Assembly: GCA_009691715.1 (NCBI GenBank)
Contig: SIAN01000018.1
Location: 1-64,000, forward strand
DNA: 64,000 nucleotides
Direction: 5' to 3'
Source of the DNA: Planctomycetota bacterium
GTDB taxonomy: Bacteria; Planctomycetota; B15-G4; SIAN01
Below are positions 46,729 to 56,366 of the stretch, in pieces. The notes beneath the pieces were generated by a model that worked only from the letters and a program-made list of their open reading frames with translations, had not been told where the DNA came from and searched no databases. Position numbers and translations under genes: made by a program. How positions within the stretch are numbered: position 1 is the stretch's first letter; every line of letters starts with the position of its first letter.

Positions 46729-47934
46729 TCACTCCTCGACGACGACGATTCGACGCCACATCGGCCCCGCCCGGAACGCCGATTCGGGCAGCAACCACAC
46801 CACGATCTTCTTCTTCTTCCAATCGGCGGCCGACTTCCTCGCCAGCGCCTCGCGGCAGGCGTCCTCGACTCCGCCCTTCGGGTTGATCTTGTCGATCGAC
46901 CAGCCGCTGAAGCGATAGAGCTGCGCCGTGAAGTCGCATTCCGAGGAGTTGTGGAAGTCGGCGAAGCTGCCGGAGAGCAATGCGATCGGGCTCGACGGCC
47001 GGACGGAGTCAAGACGCAGGCCCTTCGGCTTCGTGACCTGCGTGCAGTGGAGCCGCTCCGGCTTGGCGCCTTCCGGAGTTCCTCCCCACTGGACTCTGAC
47101 TTCGACGTCCTTGGCGGTGGCGATCCAGTCGACGCCCTCCACCGCCGGGCCTTGCGTGAACCACGGATACTGACGGAGCCGCCCCGCGATCAGACCCGCG
47201 GCGAGTTCTGCTCCGCGTGGTGTCCAGTGCTGGTTGTAACGCAGGAACAGCTGGTCAAGCCGGTCCGCGCCGCCGCCATAGCGTTGCGCGACGAACTCCG
47301 GCGTGATGTCGAGGACTTCGACCCCTTCGTCGACCAGCGCTTTCACGAAATGAGGCGTCGCCGGGCAGAAGCCGGCGAAACCCTCGACCGTCGCCATCTC
47401 CATCGCCAGCTCGGGGTAGAGCGACGGGCGCGTCGGGAACGTCACCAACAGGAAGTCGACGCCGTGGGCGCGGAGCTGCCGGTTCAGGTCGACGATCGCG
47501 GCGAACGGATGGGTCGGGTTCTCGCGATCGAGAATCGGCAGGACCGGCCCACCCGGCCGGTTCACGTGCCAGTCCAGCCAGTTCTTGAGCGCAATGTCGG
47601 TGAAAACGCCGTCGCCGACGTAAGCGAATCACTCCGTCACCGTGCTGAGCAACCGCCGGATCGTGGCGCTGTAGCCATCGACCTGGCCGAAGCGGGCTAT
47701 GGCCTCGACCTGCGCTTCGGCTCGAGCGCAGTCGACCGCAAGACGCTGCGCGCGGCTCGCGTCGGCGTCGCTGACGGCGGGCAGTGCAATTGCCGGTGGC
47801 GAGGGCGCGACGGGAACGTCCTGGCTCATGCCCCGAGCGTCCGCGGAGACGAAAGCGAGCGGCAGGCAGGCCGTGATCGAGAGGCGCCGGCTCACTGGAT
47901 CAGCCCTGCGCACAGCATCTGCCTCGGAACGCAT
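46729..47934 (-). pseudogene. AlgX/AlgJ-like SGNH protein, in-frame TGA at 47629
   Basis: ATG 47934 starts an exported protein (hydrophobic segment SITACLPLAFVSA). The frame is interrupted by TGA at 47629-47631, then continues FAYVGDGVFTDIALKNWLDWH. It has features of AlgX/AlgJ-type O-acetyltransferase-like SGNH proteins: FAAIVDLNRQLRAHGVDFLLV, RYNQHWTPRGAELAAG (the catalytic His block), LLSGSFADF, and a C-terminal WKKKKIVVWLLPESAF. Such proteins acetylate or handle exopolysaccharide, which fits the adjacent glycosyltransferase/flippase genes. About 401 codons. I find no good hairpin after this TGA, so it looks like a nonsense codon rather than Sec. Confidence 0.68.
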
Positions 47935-48062
47935 CGCGCCGCATTCTTGGATGGCTCCTTCGTGCAGCCTTTGGGCGGACAACGTAGCGGCGCGCCGACG
48001 CTTCGACAATCCGTGCGCTCGCTCGGTGAGTCGATGCGGGACCTCGGCTTCTGCGCTTCCGA

Positions 48063-48263
48063 CTAGCCCGTTCAATTCATGATCCCCGTTGCGCGGCGAC
48101 GGGATGTCGGTTCAGGACAAGAAGGGAATGCGCGGTTCCGACGACGCGGGTGGAACGGCCCTTCGGGCATGCAAACCCGCTGAGGAAGAAGCGCGCGTTT
48201 TCGACGAAGTCCTGGATCGACAGACCGAGCCGCAGCAGGGGTTTCATGAATAGAACGGGCTAG
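48063..48263. mobile_element. candidate 201-bp element with 20-bp terminal inverted repeats
   Basis: The left end ctagcccgttcaattcatga and the right end (reverse strand ctagcccgttctattcatga) match at 19 of 20 bases. The repeats extend imperfectly inward. The right repeat overlaps the stop codon of the glycosyltransferase gene. Inside, a minus-strand ORF (48077-48247, 56 codons, MKPLLRLGLSIQDF...) has both its start and stop within the repeats. It has no recognised domain. A MITE-like insertion is the simplest reading; no transposase is visible. Confidence 0.45.
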
Positions 48264-49432
48264 CGGAGCGACGCACTCCAGACTGCCGCGAGCGCGCGCG
48301 CCGCGTCCCGCCAGTTCCATGGCGCTTCGACCCGGAACGGGCGGCGCTCGCTCGCGGGCAGCGACTGCTCGATCAGCGGCGCGAGCGCAGCTGTCCAGCC
48401 CGCGGCTGTCACCTCGCAACGGACGATCGCCGCGTGGCCGGCGCGCGACGCCTCGCCCGGCGCAACCGACGGCAGATCGGCGAACGGCGTGAGCGGACGC
48501 GCCACCACCGGACAGCCGAGCGCCTGCGCCTCCCAGAACGGCAGGCCGAACCCTTCGTGACGGCTCGGGAAGAGCAGCGCGACGGCGTACTGCAGAAGCG
48601 TCGCGACCTCGCGATCGTCGAGTCGTCCGGCGAACACGACGCGATCGCGCAACCCGAGCGACTCCACCTGTGCCGCGATCGCCGCCTGCGCGCGGCCGCC
48701 ACCGACCAGCACCAGCCGCGCCTCCGCCGCAGCGCCGCTCGCCTGCGCCAGAGCGGCGAGCGCGAGGTCGAGTCCCTTGCGCGGTTCGAGATGGCCGACG
48801 CTGACGAAGCAGGGATGCCGCGCGACGCCGAGCCGCGCCAACAGCGCGCGTGCCTCCGCCGGCGGTAGTGGCAGCGCACCGCCGACGTTGGCGTTGGCGA
48901 CGCAGTGCACGCGCGCGGGCTCGACGCCGAGCTGGTACTCGATCGCGCGCGCGCTGGCGGTCGAGACCGTGACGATGCCGGCGAGCCGACGCGCGATCGG
49001 CGGCAACCAGCGGCGCGCGGCAAAGTGCCGAGGCGCATGGCGCCGCCACGATTCGCCGGTGGCGGCGCGCGGCTCGTTCCAGCGCAGGTCGTGCAGCGTG
49101 AGGAACGCAGGCACACTGCGCGGCGCGAAGCTCGGGATCGTCTCCGAATGCCACAGCCGCGCGACTCGGCGGAGCGCGTCGAGGCCAACGCCGGCCGGTG
49201 GTGCGCCGCGCACATGGCGCCACGCGCGCGCCAACGGTCCGCCCGGCGACTTTGCCTGCACGATCTCGACGCGTCCGAGCGCGAGCCCGTCGAGCAGGGT
49301 GCTGCCGCGCGCGACGATGACCGCGAGCGGCGGCAGATCGACCTGCTCGACCCATGCGCCGAGCCAACCGCGCAATCGCGTGCGCGCGCCACTCGCTCCA
49401 TCGGGGATCGCGGAGGCGTCGACGACGATCAT
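48260..49432 (-). CDS. GT4-type glycosyltransferase
   Basis: A 390-residue GT-B enzyme that should add a sugar to a growing exopolysaccharide or lipid-linked glycan at the inner membrane. The C-terminal nucleotide-sugar domain is typical: VSVGHLEPRKGLDLALAAL and FPSRHEGFGLPFWEAQALGCPVV, the E-x7-E-type motif. ATG 49432 overlaps the stop of the next upstream gene (ATGA), which fixes the start. The N-terminal domain is weaker (LTLHDLRWNEPRAA). The stop lies in the right repeat of the 201-bp element. Sugar and acceptor are unknown. Confidence 0.86.
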   Translation of the reverse strand: MIVVDASAIPDGASGARTRLRGWLGAWVEQVDLPPLAVIVARGSTLLDGLALGRVEIVQAKSPGGPLARAWRHVRGAPPAGVGLDALRRVARLWHSETIPSFAPRSVPAFLTLHDLRWNEPRAATGESWRRHAPRHFAARRWLPPIARRLAGIVTVSTASARAIEYQLGVEPARVHCVANANVGGALPLPPAEARALLARLGVARHPCFVSVGHLEPRKGLDLALAALAQASGAAAEARLVLVGGGRAQAAIAAQVESLGLRDRVVFAGRLDDREVATLLQYAVALLFPSRHEGFGLPFWEAQALGCPVVARPLTPFADLPSVAPGEASRAGHAAIVRCEVTAAGWTAALAPLIEQSLPASERRPFRVEAPWNWRDAARALAAVWSASLR

Positions 49433-50580
49433 CGGCGCCGCTCCACGACGTCGCGCCAGAGCGCGTGGAGCTGCAGCGCCGCGGTCCGCCATCTCATCGT
49501 GGCGACCCGCGCCCGCCCGCGCGCGCGCAACGTCGCCCGCAGCTCCGCGTCGCCAAGCAAGCGTTCGAGCGCCTGCGCCAGCGCGGCCACGTCGCCAGCC
49601 GGCACCAGCAGCGCGGCGCCTTCACCGGTTCCATGCGTCGCGACCACCGGCGTCCCGCACGCCATCGCCTCGAACGCGGGCAGGCCGAAGCCCTCGAACC
49701 ACGACGGCTGCACCAGCAGTTCGGCATGCGCGTAGAGATCGGGCAGCAGTGCGTCCTCGATCCAGCCCGGGAACTGGACGATCTCCGCGATCCCGAGCGC
49801 AGCCGCTCGCGCGCGCAACTCTTCCGCCGGCGCGCCCTCGACGCCCGCGAGCAGCAGTTGCGTCCCGCCGCGCGCGGCCGCCGGCAGCCGGGCGAAGGCG
49901 TCGAGCAGCCCGCCGACGTTCTTGCGCGCGCGCGCCGCTCCGACGAACAGCAGGTAGGGACGATCGGGCAGTCGCAGCGCCTGCAACAGCTCGGCACGCG
50001 AACGCGAGGAGACGTGGTCGAGGAAGCGCGCATCGACTCCGTGCGGCACGACCACGCACTTCGCCGCCGCGCGCGGCGAGGCCTCGGCGATCCGACCGCG
50101 CGTGCGCGACGAGACCGCGACGATGCGCGCGGCCCGCCGCGCCGCAAGGTGAAGCCACGCGCGACGCGCCCACTGGCGGCCACCCGCCTCATCGCCGCGC
50201 AACCCCTCGCGCCACGGCACCTCGTGCCACGTGACCACCACCGGACAACGGGCCCGCAGCGGGAACGCCGCGACCGGCGAATGGAGCAGGTCGACTCGTT
50301 CGCGAGCGAGCCACGGCGCCAGCAGCCGCTCGCGCCAAAGCCGCGGCACCCGTCCCGCCGGCAGCTCGACGCGACGGAAGTGGAGCGGCAGGTCGAAGCC
50401 GAGGTCGACGCCGAGGTCGACGCCGAAGCCGGAGCCAGAAGCGACCCGACGCGGTGCCACCAGCAGGAACTCGTCGTCGGGCGCGAACGCCGCGAGCTCG
50501 CGCAGCAGCGAACGCTGCACGCGCGCGACGCCGGTCGGCCGCGCGGTTGCCTGCACGCTGACGTCGAACGCGACGCGCAC
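49429..50580 (-). CDS. GT4-type glycosyltransferase
   Basis: A 383-residue glycosyltransferase of the same GT4 type as its neighbours. The N-terminal half begins MRVAFDVSVQATARPTGVARV, the usual start of such mannosyltransferase-like enzymes. The C-terminal half has FVGAARARKNVGGLLDAF and VQPSWFEGFGLPAFEAMACGTPVV. An odd feature is GVDLGVDLGFDL around residue 55, from a 12-base tandem repeat in the DNA (near 50395-50430). Its stop overlaps the start of the next gene by four bases, and it lies one base after the upstream gene, so all four cluster genes are co-translated. Confidence 0.87.
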   Translation of the reverse strand: MRVAFDVSVQATARPTGVARVQRSLLRELAAFAPDDEFLLVAPRRVASGSGFGVDLGVDLGFDLPLHFRRVELPAGRVPRLWRERLLAPWLARERVDLLHSPVAAFPLRARCPVVVTWHEVPWREGLRGDEAGGRQWARRAWLHLAARRAARIVAVSSRTRGRIAEASPRAAAKCVVVPHGVDARFLDHVSSRSRAELLQALRLPDRPYLLFVGAARARKNVGGLLDAFARLPAAARGGTQLLLAGVEGAPAEELRARAAALGIAEIVQFPGWIEDALLPDLYAHAELLVQPSWFEGFGLPAFEAMACGTPVVATHGTGEGAALLVPAGDVAALAQALERLLGDAELRATLRARGRARVATMRWRTAALQLHALWRDVVERRR

Positions 50581-50581
50581 G

Positions 50582-51748
50582 TCAGCCTCCCCCGACCGAA
50601 TCGATCACGCGCAGGAGTGTGCGCGCCGCGCTGTCCCAACGGAACTGCGCCACACGCGCCCTTCCGCGCGCCGCGAGGTCGGCTCGCAATGCCACATCTC
50701 CACCCACGCGCTGCAATGCCTCCGTGATCGACTCCTCCGACTCGGGATCCACCAGCAGCGCGGCATCGCCCGCGACCTCCTGCGTCGACGAGCGCGCCGA
50801 AGTCAGCACTGGCACCCCGAGCGCAAACGCCTCGACGATCGGCAGCCCGAAGCCTTCCCACAGCGACGGGTAGCAGAGCAGCGAGGCGTCGCGCAGCCAG
50901 GCGAACAACTCGCCCTCGTCGACTGCGCCGCGCACGCAAACTGGCGCCGCCGCGCCGTCTCGCGCCATCTCGGCGCGCGCAATCTCGGCGCGCAACGCTT
51001 CCGTCTTCCATCCCCACGGCCCGACCAGCACGAGGTCGAGCTCGAGCCCGCGCGAGCGTGCCGCCCGCCATGCCCGGACCAGCCGCACGACGTTCTTGCG
51101 CGGCTCGAGCGTGCCGACGTGGAGCGCGTACGGTCGTGTTGGATCGGCGCGCGGATCGCGACGAGCGCCGGGCGCGACGCGTGTCGCATGGTCGCCGCCG
51201 AGCGGGATCACCGTGATGCGCTCCGGCGCAATCTGCCACCGCTCGATCAGGTCAGCGCGCGTCGCGTGACTCGGGACGATGATCGCCGCGGCGTGCGCCA
51301 CCGCGCGACGCAGCCGCGTCGCCGCCGCCTCATGGAAGCCTTCGTCGTGGAAGTCGCGCGACACCTCGAAGGCGAGATCGTGCACCATCACGATCTGCGG
51401 GCAACGCAAACCCGCCACGAACACGAGATCGGTGTGGACGAACGCATCGAGCCTGCCGGTCAGCCATTCCGTGCGAACTCCTGGCAGCCGCGCCGCCCAC
51501 TGCAACGCTTTCGCCGGCAGGCGCGGCGCGAAGAGGCGCACGTTCGGCCGGGCGAGGAGTTCGGCGGGGAGCGGTCGCGCCCAAGCTCGGCCATGGCGTG
51601 ACGCGGCGTAGAGCAGGATCTCGCGCTCGGGCGCGGCGTCGGCGAGCGCGCGCGCCAGCTCCACTCCGACGCGGCCAATGCCACAGGGCGCGCGCAGTGC
51701 CGCACGCACATCGAGGCCGATGCGCCGCACTCGCGCCTTCGCGCTCAT
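50582..51748 (-). CDS. GT4-type glycosyltransferase
   Basis: A 388-residue glycosyltransferase. ATG 51748 overlaps the flippase stop (ATGA), so the start is well fixed; the longer open frame to 52066 lies inside the flippase gene. The N-terminus RIGLDVRAALRAPCGIGRV carries the donor-domain glycine region. The second domain has HVGTLEPRKNVVRLVRAW and CYPSLWEGFGLPIVEAFALGVPVLT, the catalytic/donor motif, and a VAGDAALLVDP tail common in WfgS/RfaG-like enzymes. It is probably the first transferase of the cluster, acting on the exopolysaccharide repeat unit exported by the adjacent flippase. Confidence 0.88.
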   Translation of the reverse strand: MSAKARVRRIGLDVRAALRAPCGIGRVGVELARALADAAPEREILLYAASRHGRAWARPLPAELLARPNVRLFAPRLPAKALQWAARLPGVRTEWLTGRLDAFVHTDLVFVAGLRCPQIVMVHDLAFEVSRDFHDEGFHEAAATRLRRAVAHAAAIIVPSHATRADLIERWQIAPERITVIPLGGDHATRVAPGARRDPRADPTRPYALHVGTLEPRKNVVRLVRAWRAARSRGLELDLVLVGPWGWKTEALRAEIARAEMARDGAAAPVCVRGAVDEGELFAWLRDASLLCYPSLWEGFGLPIVEAFALGVPVLTSARSSTQEVAGDAALLVDPESEESITEALQRVGGDVALRADLAARGRARVAQFRWDSAARTLLRVIDSVGGG

Positions 51749-53196
51749 TCGTCGGCACCGAGGCGCAAGGGCAGCGCGCGAGCGGCCACGATCGCGACCG
51801 CGAATAGCGCCACCGCAGCCGGGACGACGTGGCGCGGAGCGAGATCCCGCAACGGCAGCGCGATCGCCGCGACGCCGGCGGCGGCCAGCACCGGACGCAG
51901 CAGCGCACGCGAGAGCGACCACGAACCGCTCGCGCGGCGCAGTTCGACGCTCACCCAAATCGTGACCAGCCACTCGGTGGCGGCCGTGCCGAAGGCGGCG
52001 CCGACGACACCGAACTTCCAGATCAAGCTGCCGCCCACCAGCAGCTTCGCGAACAGCGCGACGCACGTGACGCGCAACAGCACCTTCTGGCGGCCGAGCG
52101 CGGTGAGCGCCTGCATCTGCGGGATCGCGGCGAAGATCGCGACGGCGGCGAGCGCGAGCAGCGGCAGGCAGCGGAGCAGGTCACGATTCGTCGCGAGGAA
52201 CTGCTCGAGCGGCACAACCTCGCCGCGGCGCCCCCAGAACAGCCACAACGCCTGCCCGCCCCACGCGAACGCGAGCGCCAGCGCCGGCAGGGAGAAGCCG
52301 GCCAGCACCACGACGGCGCGACGCACCAGCGCGACCAGCCGTCCTGGAGTCGACGCGAAGCGCGACAGCGCCGGGAACAGCGAGCCGGCGAGGTAGCTCG
52401 GCAGCGCGATCGAGAACGACAGCAAGGGGAAGGTCTTGGCCCAACGGCCGTTCGCGATATCGCCGTGGAACTCGTTCAGCAGCAGTGCGTCCATGCGGAA
52501 GTAGAGGGTCGAGATCGCCGCCGAAAGCCCGAGCGGGGCCATCGCCGCGAACAGCGCCTTCACGGTCGCGTCGTCGACCGGGCCGAGCAGTTGCACCTGG
52601 CGCGACGCGGCGATCCACGGCACCAACGACTGCAGCAACAGCGCGGCGGCAAACGCGACCACGAACCAGCCGGGTTCATGCACATCGGCGCCACACAGCG
52701 CGGTCGAGAGCCCGAGATAGACCCCGAATCCGATCAGCGGAGCCAAGCCGATCGCGGCGTAGCGCACGCGCACCTGCAACCACGCCGCGGCCGCGTTCGG
52801 TGGCACCGCGACGAGGTGGAGCGCGCCGAGGATCGGGAGCGCCGCGTTCGCGAGGCTTCCTTCTTTCCACCACGACACCGCCACGCAGACCGCGAAGCCG
52901 GACAGCGCCATCGCGACGCGCACGCGGAACGCCGCGCGGATCACCGCCTCTTCGCGTTCTGGCTGGCGCGCCGCTTCGCGGACCGCGATCGCCATCGATC
53001 CGAAGTCGACCAGCGCACCCACGACCAGGAACAGGTTGAAGTAGTAGTTGAAGCGCCCGAGTCCGGCGTCGCCGAGATGGCGCCCGATCAGCAGCAGCGC
53101 CGACGCCGAGCACGAGGCGGTTCCGAGGCGGCTGAAGAGCTGCAGGCCGGTGCCGGTCAGCACGCGCCGTTCGAGCGTCGTCTTGCGCAGTTCCAC
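51745..53196 (-). CDS. Wzx-like polysaccharide flippase
   Basis: A 483-residue inner-membrane protein with about 12-14 hydrophobic segments, of the MVF/polysaccharide transport family (Wzx-type). It begins with RRVLTGTGLQLFSRLGTASC, a typical first helix region. GTG 53196 was chosen because the frame opens from 53418 but homology begins here. It should flip lipid-linked repeat units for the glycosyltransferases downstream. The three GT genes follow with overlaps or a one-base gap. It is divergent from tmk, 35 bp away. No polymerase is visible in the window. Confidence 0.87.
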   Translation of the reverse strand: MELRKTTLERRVLTGTGLQLFSRLGTASCSASALLLIGRHLGDAGLGRFNYYFNLFLVVGALVDFGSMAIAVREAARQPEREEAVIRAAFRVRVAMALSGFAVCVAVSWWKEGSLANAALPILGALHLVAVPPNAAAAWLQVRVRYAAIGLAPLIGFGVYLGLSTALCGADVHEPGWFVVAFAAALLLQSLVPWIAASRQVQLLGPVDDATVKALFAAMAPLGLSAAISTLYFRMDALLLNEFHGDIANGRWAKTFPLLSFSIALPSYLAGSLFPALSRFASTPGRLVALVRRAVVVLAGFSLPALALAFAWGGQALWLFWGRRGEVVPLEQFLATNRDLLRCLPLLALAAVAIFAAIPQMQALTALGRQKVLLRVTCVALFAKLLVGGSLIWKFGVVGAAFGTAATEWLVTIWVSVELRRASGSWSLSRALLRPVLAAAGVAAIALPLRDLAPRHVVPAAVALFAVAIVAARALPLRLGADE

Positions 53197-53217
53197 GGCG
53201 GGCAGACAGTAGCGCGC

Positions 53218-53223
53218 TACGCT
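53218..53223 (+). promoter_or_regulatory. candidate -10 TACGCT, possible leaderless tmk transcript
   Basis: TACGCT lies eight bases before the tmk ATG. A start this close would give a leaderless or nearly leaderless mRNA, and no Shine-Dalgarno is present in the gap. Confidence 0.35.
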
Positions 53224-53231
53224 CCCGCGCC

Positions 53232-53861
53232 ATGGATCGAGGCAACCGGACACCACGCGGACGGCTGATCGTTCTCGAAGGGATCGACGGGACCGGCAAG
53301 ACCACGCTCTGCGCGCGACTGGCATCTGCGCTGCGCGCCGCCGGCCGCGTCGTGGTCGAGACACGCGAGCCGTGGACTTCGCCCGCCGGCCAGGAACTGC
53401 GCCGCGTGCTGGCCGCAAGAGAGCGGACGACCAGCGGCGCCGAAGAGCTCGAACTGTTCCATGCGGACCGCGCGGCGCACGTGACCGCGGTCGTCGAACC
53501 GGCGTTGGCGCGCGGCGACTGGGTGGTGCAGGACCGGACCTACTGGTCGACCGCCGCCTACCAGGGCGCGCGCGGATTGCCGATCGCCGAGATCCTCGCG
53601 CGCAGCTGCGCCATCGCGCCGACGCCCGATCTGACCGTGCTGCTCGAACTCTCGCCGGAGCAGGCGCTGGCGCGGATCAACGCGAGTCGCGCGGCGACCA
53701 GCAGCTTCGAGAAGCTCGAAGATCTGCGTGCCGTGGCGCGCGTCTACGACGAACTCGCCCGCGCGGAACCGTCCATCGCGCGACTCGCCGCCGATCGCCC
53801 GCTCGAACAGGTTGCACGCGAACTGCTCGCGCTCTGCCGCAAGCGGCTCGGCGCGCCGTAG
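53232..53861 (+). CDS. tmk: thymidylate kinase
   Basis: A 209-residue dTMP kinase, which makes dTDP for DNA synthesis in the cytoplasm. The P-loop is EGIDGTGKTTL (residues about 16-26), followed by the TREPWTSPAGQELR segment in place of the usual TREPGGT. DRTYWSTAAYQGARGLP corresponds to the DR(Y/F) motif and the thymidine-binding QG. Length and motif order are those of the family. The three conserved blocks make the call firm. It is transcribed away from the exopolysaccharide flippase, with a TACGCT hexamer just before it. A 33-bp tandem repeat starts 8 bp after its stop. Confidence 0.93.
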   Translation: MDRGNRTPRGRLIVLEGIDGTGKTTLCARLASALRAAGRVVVETREPWTSPAGQELRRVLAARERTTSGAEELELFHADRAAHVTAVVEPALARGDWVVQDRTYWSTAAYQGARGLPIAEILARSCAIAPTPDLTVLLELSPEQALARINASRAATSSFEKLEDLRAVARVYDELARAEPSIARLAADRPLEQVARELLALCRKRLGAP

Positions 53862-53869
53862 CAGACGGC

Positions 53870-53955
53870 GTCAGCTCGGCGGCAGTGCCAGTGGGCCGCC
53901 TCGTCAGCTCGGCGGCAGTGGCAGTGGGCCGCCTCGTCAGCTCGGCGGCAGTGGC
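53870..53955. repeat. 33-bp tandem repeat, 2.6 copies
   Basis: The 33-base unit starts GTCAGCTCGGCGGCAGTG; copies begin at 53870, 53903 and 53936, the last partial. The first two copies differ at one base. On the minus strand the unit contains the last codons and stop of the histidine kinase (CCGCCGAGCTGA), so it looks like a duplication of that gene's end between convergent genes. Confidence 0.85.
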
Positions 53956-56361
53956 GCCGAGGCGATCTGCCGCAGCCAGACGCCGACGCGGGCCAGTTTG
54001 GTCTCGATCTGGTTCAGCATCTCGGGCGTCCCGGCGAACTCGCCGCGCTTGGCGCGTGCCTCGATCGCCTTGGCCGGCTCCGCGATGGTGTTGAAGCCGA
54101 GGTTGAGCGCGGCGCCCTTCAGCCGATGCGACGCCTCGGCCAGCACATGCGCGTCGCCCGACGAGAACGCGTCCTTCATCTGCGCCACCATCGAGTCGGC
54201 GTCGGTGAGGAAGATCTCGCTCGTCTCCGCGAGCAGCGTCGCATCGTCGAGCAGGCCGATCTCGCGCAGCCGCGAAAGCACTTCGGCGAACTGCTCGTCC
54301 CCTGGCGTCGCACTCATCGTCTCACTCCTTGCGGGCGCGACCTGCTTCGCGCCCCCCTCCGGCCGCCGGCACCACTGCTTCACCACTCGCGCCAACTCGG
54401 CTGGGCGGATCGGCTTGGTGAGGTAATCGTCCATTTCCGCCGCGAAGTAGCGCTCGCGATCGCCAGTCATCGCGTGCGCCGTCACTGCGACGATCGGCGT
54501 GCGCGGTCCCGGCAGCTCGCGCCCGCGGATCACGCGGGTCGCCGCCTCGCCATCCATCTCCGGCATCTGCACGTCCATGAGGACGAGGTCGATGCCTCCT
54601 TGCGCCCAGATGTTCGACGGCGATGCGGCCGTTGTCGGCGACCAAAACCTCGGCGCCGGTCCGCGACAGCAAGAATTTCGCGAGCTTCTGGTTGACCGGG
54701 TTGTCTTCGGCGAGCAGCAAGCGCGCGCCACCCGCGATGCCTTCGAGTGCCGCCAACGGCGAAGCCGGCAGCAGCGACGGCAGCGACGAAGCTGCAGCCG
54801 ATTCGTCCGGTGCGCCTGGTTCGAGCGAGGCGGCCTTCGCCTGGTCGGCCGCGACCGGCAGGGTGAGGCGCAGCGTGAAACAGGAGCCCTTCCCCATCGT
54901 GCTCGAGAGCGTGAGCGTGCCGCCCATCAGCTCGGCGAGGCGGCGCGAGATCACCAGCCCGAGGCCGGTGCCGCCAAACTTGCGCGTAGTCGAGCCATCG
55001 GCCTGGGTGAACGACTGGAACAGCTTGGCCCGCACCTCGGGCGTCATGCCGATGCCGGTGTCGCGCACCCCAATCTCGAGCGTGAAGCGACCGTCCTTCG
55101 CGGGCGCTCCGGCGAGCTCGACCGTGACGCTGCCCGCCGCGGTGAACTTGATCGCGTTGCCGACCAGGTTGGTCACGACCTGGCGCAGGCGCGTCGGATC
55201 GCCGATCAGGCGCGCCGGCACCAGCGCGGCCGCAGCGACGCTGCAGACGAGGCCGCGTTGCTGCGCCTTCTGCCCGAGCAGGCGCACGACGCCCTTGGCG
55301 AGATCGCGCGGCGCGAAGACGACCGTCTCGAGCGTGACCCGGCCGGCTTCGAGCTTGCTGAAGTCGAGGATGTCGTTCAGCGGTGCCAGCAGCGTCTCGC
55401 CGCTTTCGCGCACGGTGGTGAGCCAGTCGTGCTGATCGGCGTCGAGCTTCGTCTGGCCGAGGAGTTCGACGAAACCGGGGATGCCGTTCATCGGCGTCCA
55501 GATCTCGTGGCTCATGTTGGTGAGGAACTCGCTCTTCAGGCGCGTGGCCTCCAGGGCCTCGTCGCGCGCGAGGCGAAGCTCCGACGTGCGGTCGAGAACG
55601 CGCTGCTCGAGCTCTTGCGAGTGGCGCCGCAGTTCCTCGTGTTGCTGCTCGATCTGCGCGCTCATCGAGTCGAAAGCTCGCGCCAGCGCACCGAGTTCGT
55701 CGGTGCGCGAGATCCCGCTGCGCACGCCGCGCTTGCCGCCGGCCAGCTCCGCGGCCGACGCCGCCAGCCGAGCAACCGGAGTGGCGATCGATGCGGCGAG
55801 GCGGCGCGACGCAAACGCACCGAGCAGGAGCAGCGCGACGCCGATTCCGACCGCGCGCGTGATCGCGCGGCGCGCCGCCGTGGCGACCAGCTCAAGCGAA
55901 CTCTCCGCCCGGAAGGACCCGAACGGCACGCCCGAGACGAGCACCGGCATGCTCACCACCAGCCGCTCGATGTTTGCCGCGTCGGCGATGAACTCGACCC
56001 GATCGGAAGGGGGCGGCGGCTCGAGCGCATCGATCCGGCCGCCTTCGGCGTCGGGAAGCGAGTCCGCGATGATGGTGCCCTCGAGATCGGTGAAGCTGAC
56101 GCGCAGCACCTCGGCGCTCTCGTGCGCGTAGGTCGCAACGAGCGAACGCAGCGGATCGATGTCCTCGCCCGCAAACGCCTGCGAACTCGACAACGCCACC
56201 AGTCGGGCGCTGGCACGCGCGGCGCCGACCACTTGTTCCCGCAGTTGCGCGCACTCACCCGCCACCTCGATCGCCGACGGCAGCCCGATCGCCGCTGCTA
56301 CCAGCGCGAGGACGAGCACGCTGACGCGCGTGACCAGCCGGTTGCGGCGAGCCTGCGCCAT
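53937..56361 (-). pseudogene. hybrid histidine kinase (HAMP-HisKA-HATPase-REC-HPt), one frameshift
   Basis: A membrane sensor kinase of about 808 codons. It has two membrane helices (about residues 12-32 and 168-185) with a periplasmic domain between them, a HAMP linker (190-245), and HisKA with [10 protein letters not shown] (His285; the usual RTP is WTP). HATPase motifs are [15 protein letters not shown] and GGTGLGL. REC follows: [18 protein letters not shown]. The frame then shifts near 54620, where one extra base moves it to [15 protein letters not shown]. It ends with an HPt domain (ASHRLKGAAL). It starts five bases after the small binding-protein gene, so it belongs to the metal/porin array. 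A true phosphorelay is likely once the frame is repaired. Confidence 0.82.
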
Positions 56362-56366
56362 CTGCG

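Noticed and set aside
47629..47631. A second selenocysteine at the in-frame TGA of the AlgX-like gene
   Set aside because: The residue is not at a Cys position of the family and the downstream sequence has no convincing SECIS-type hairpin.
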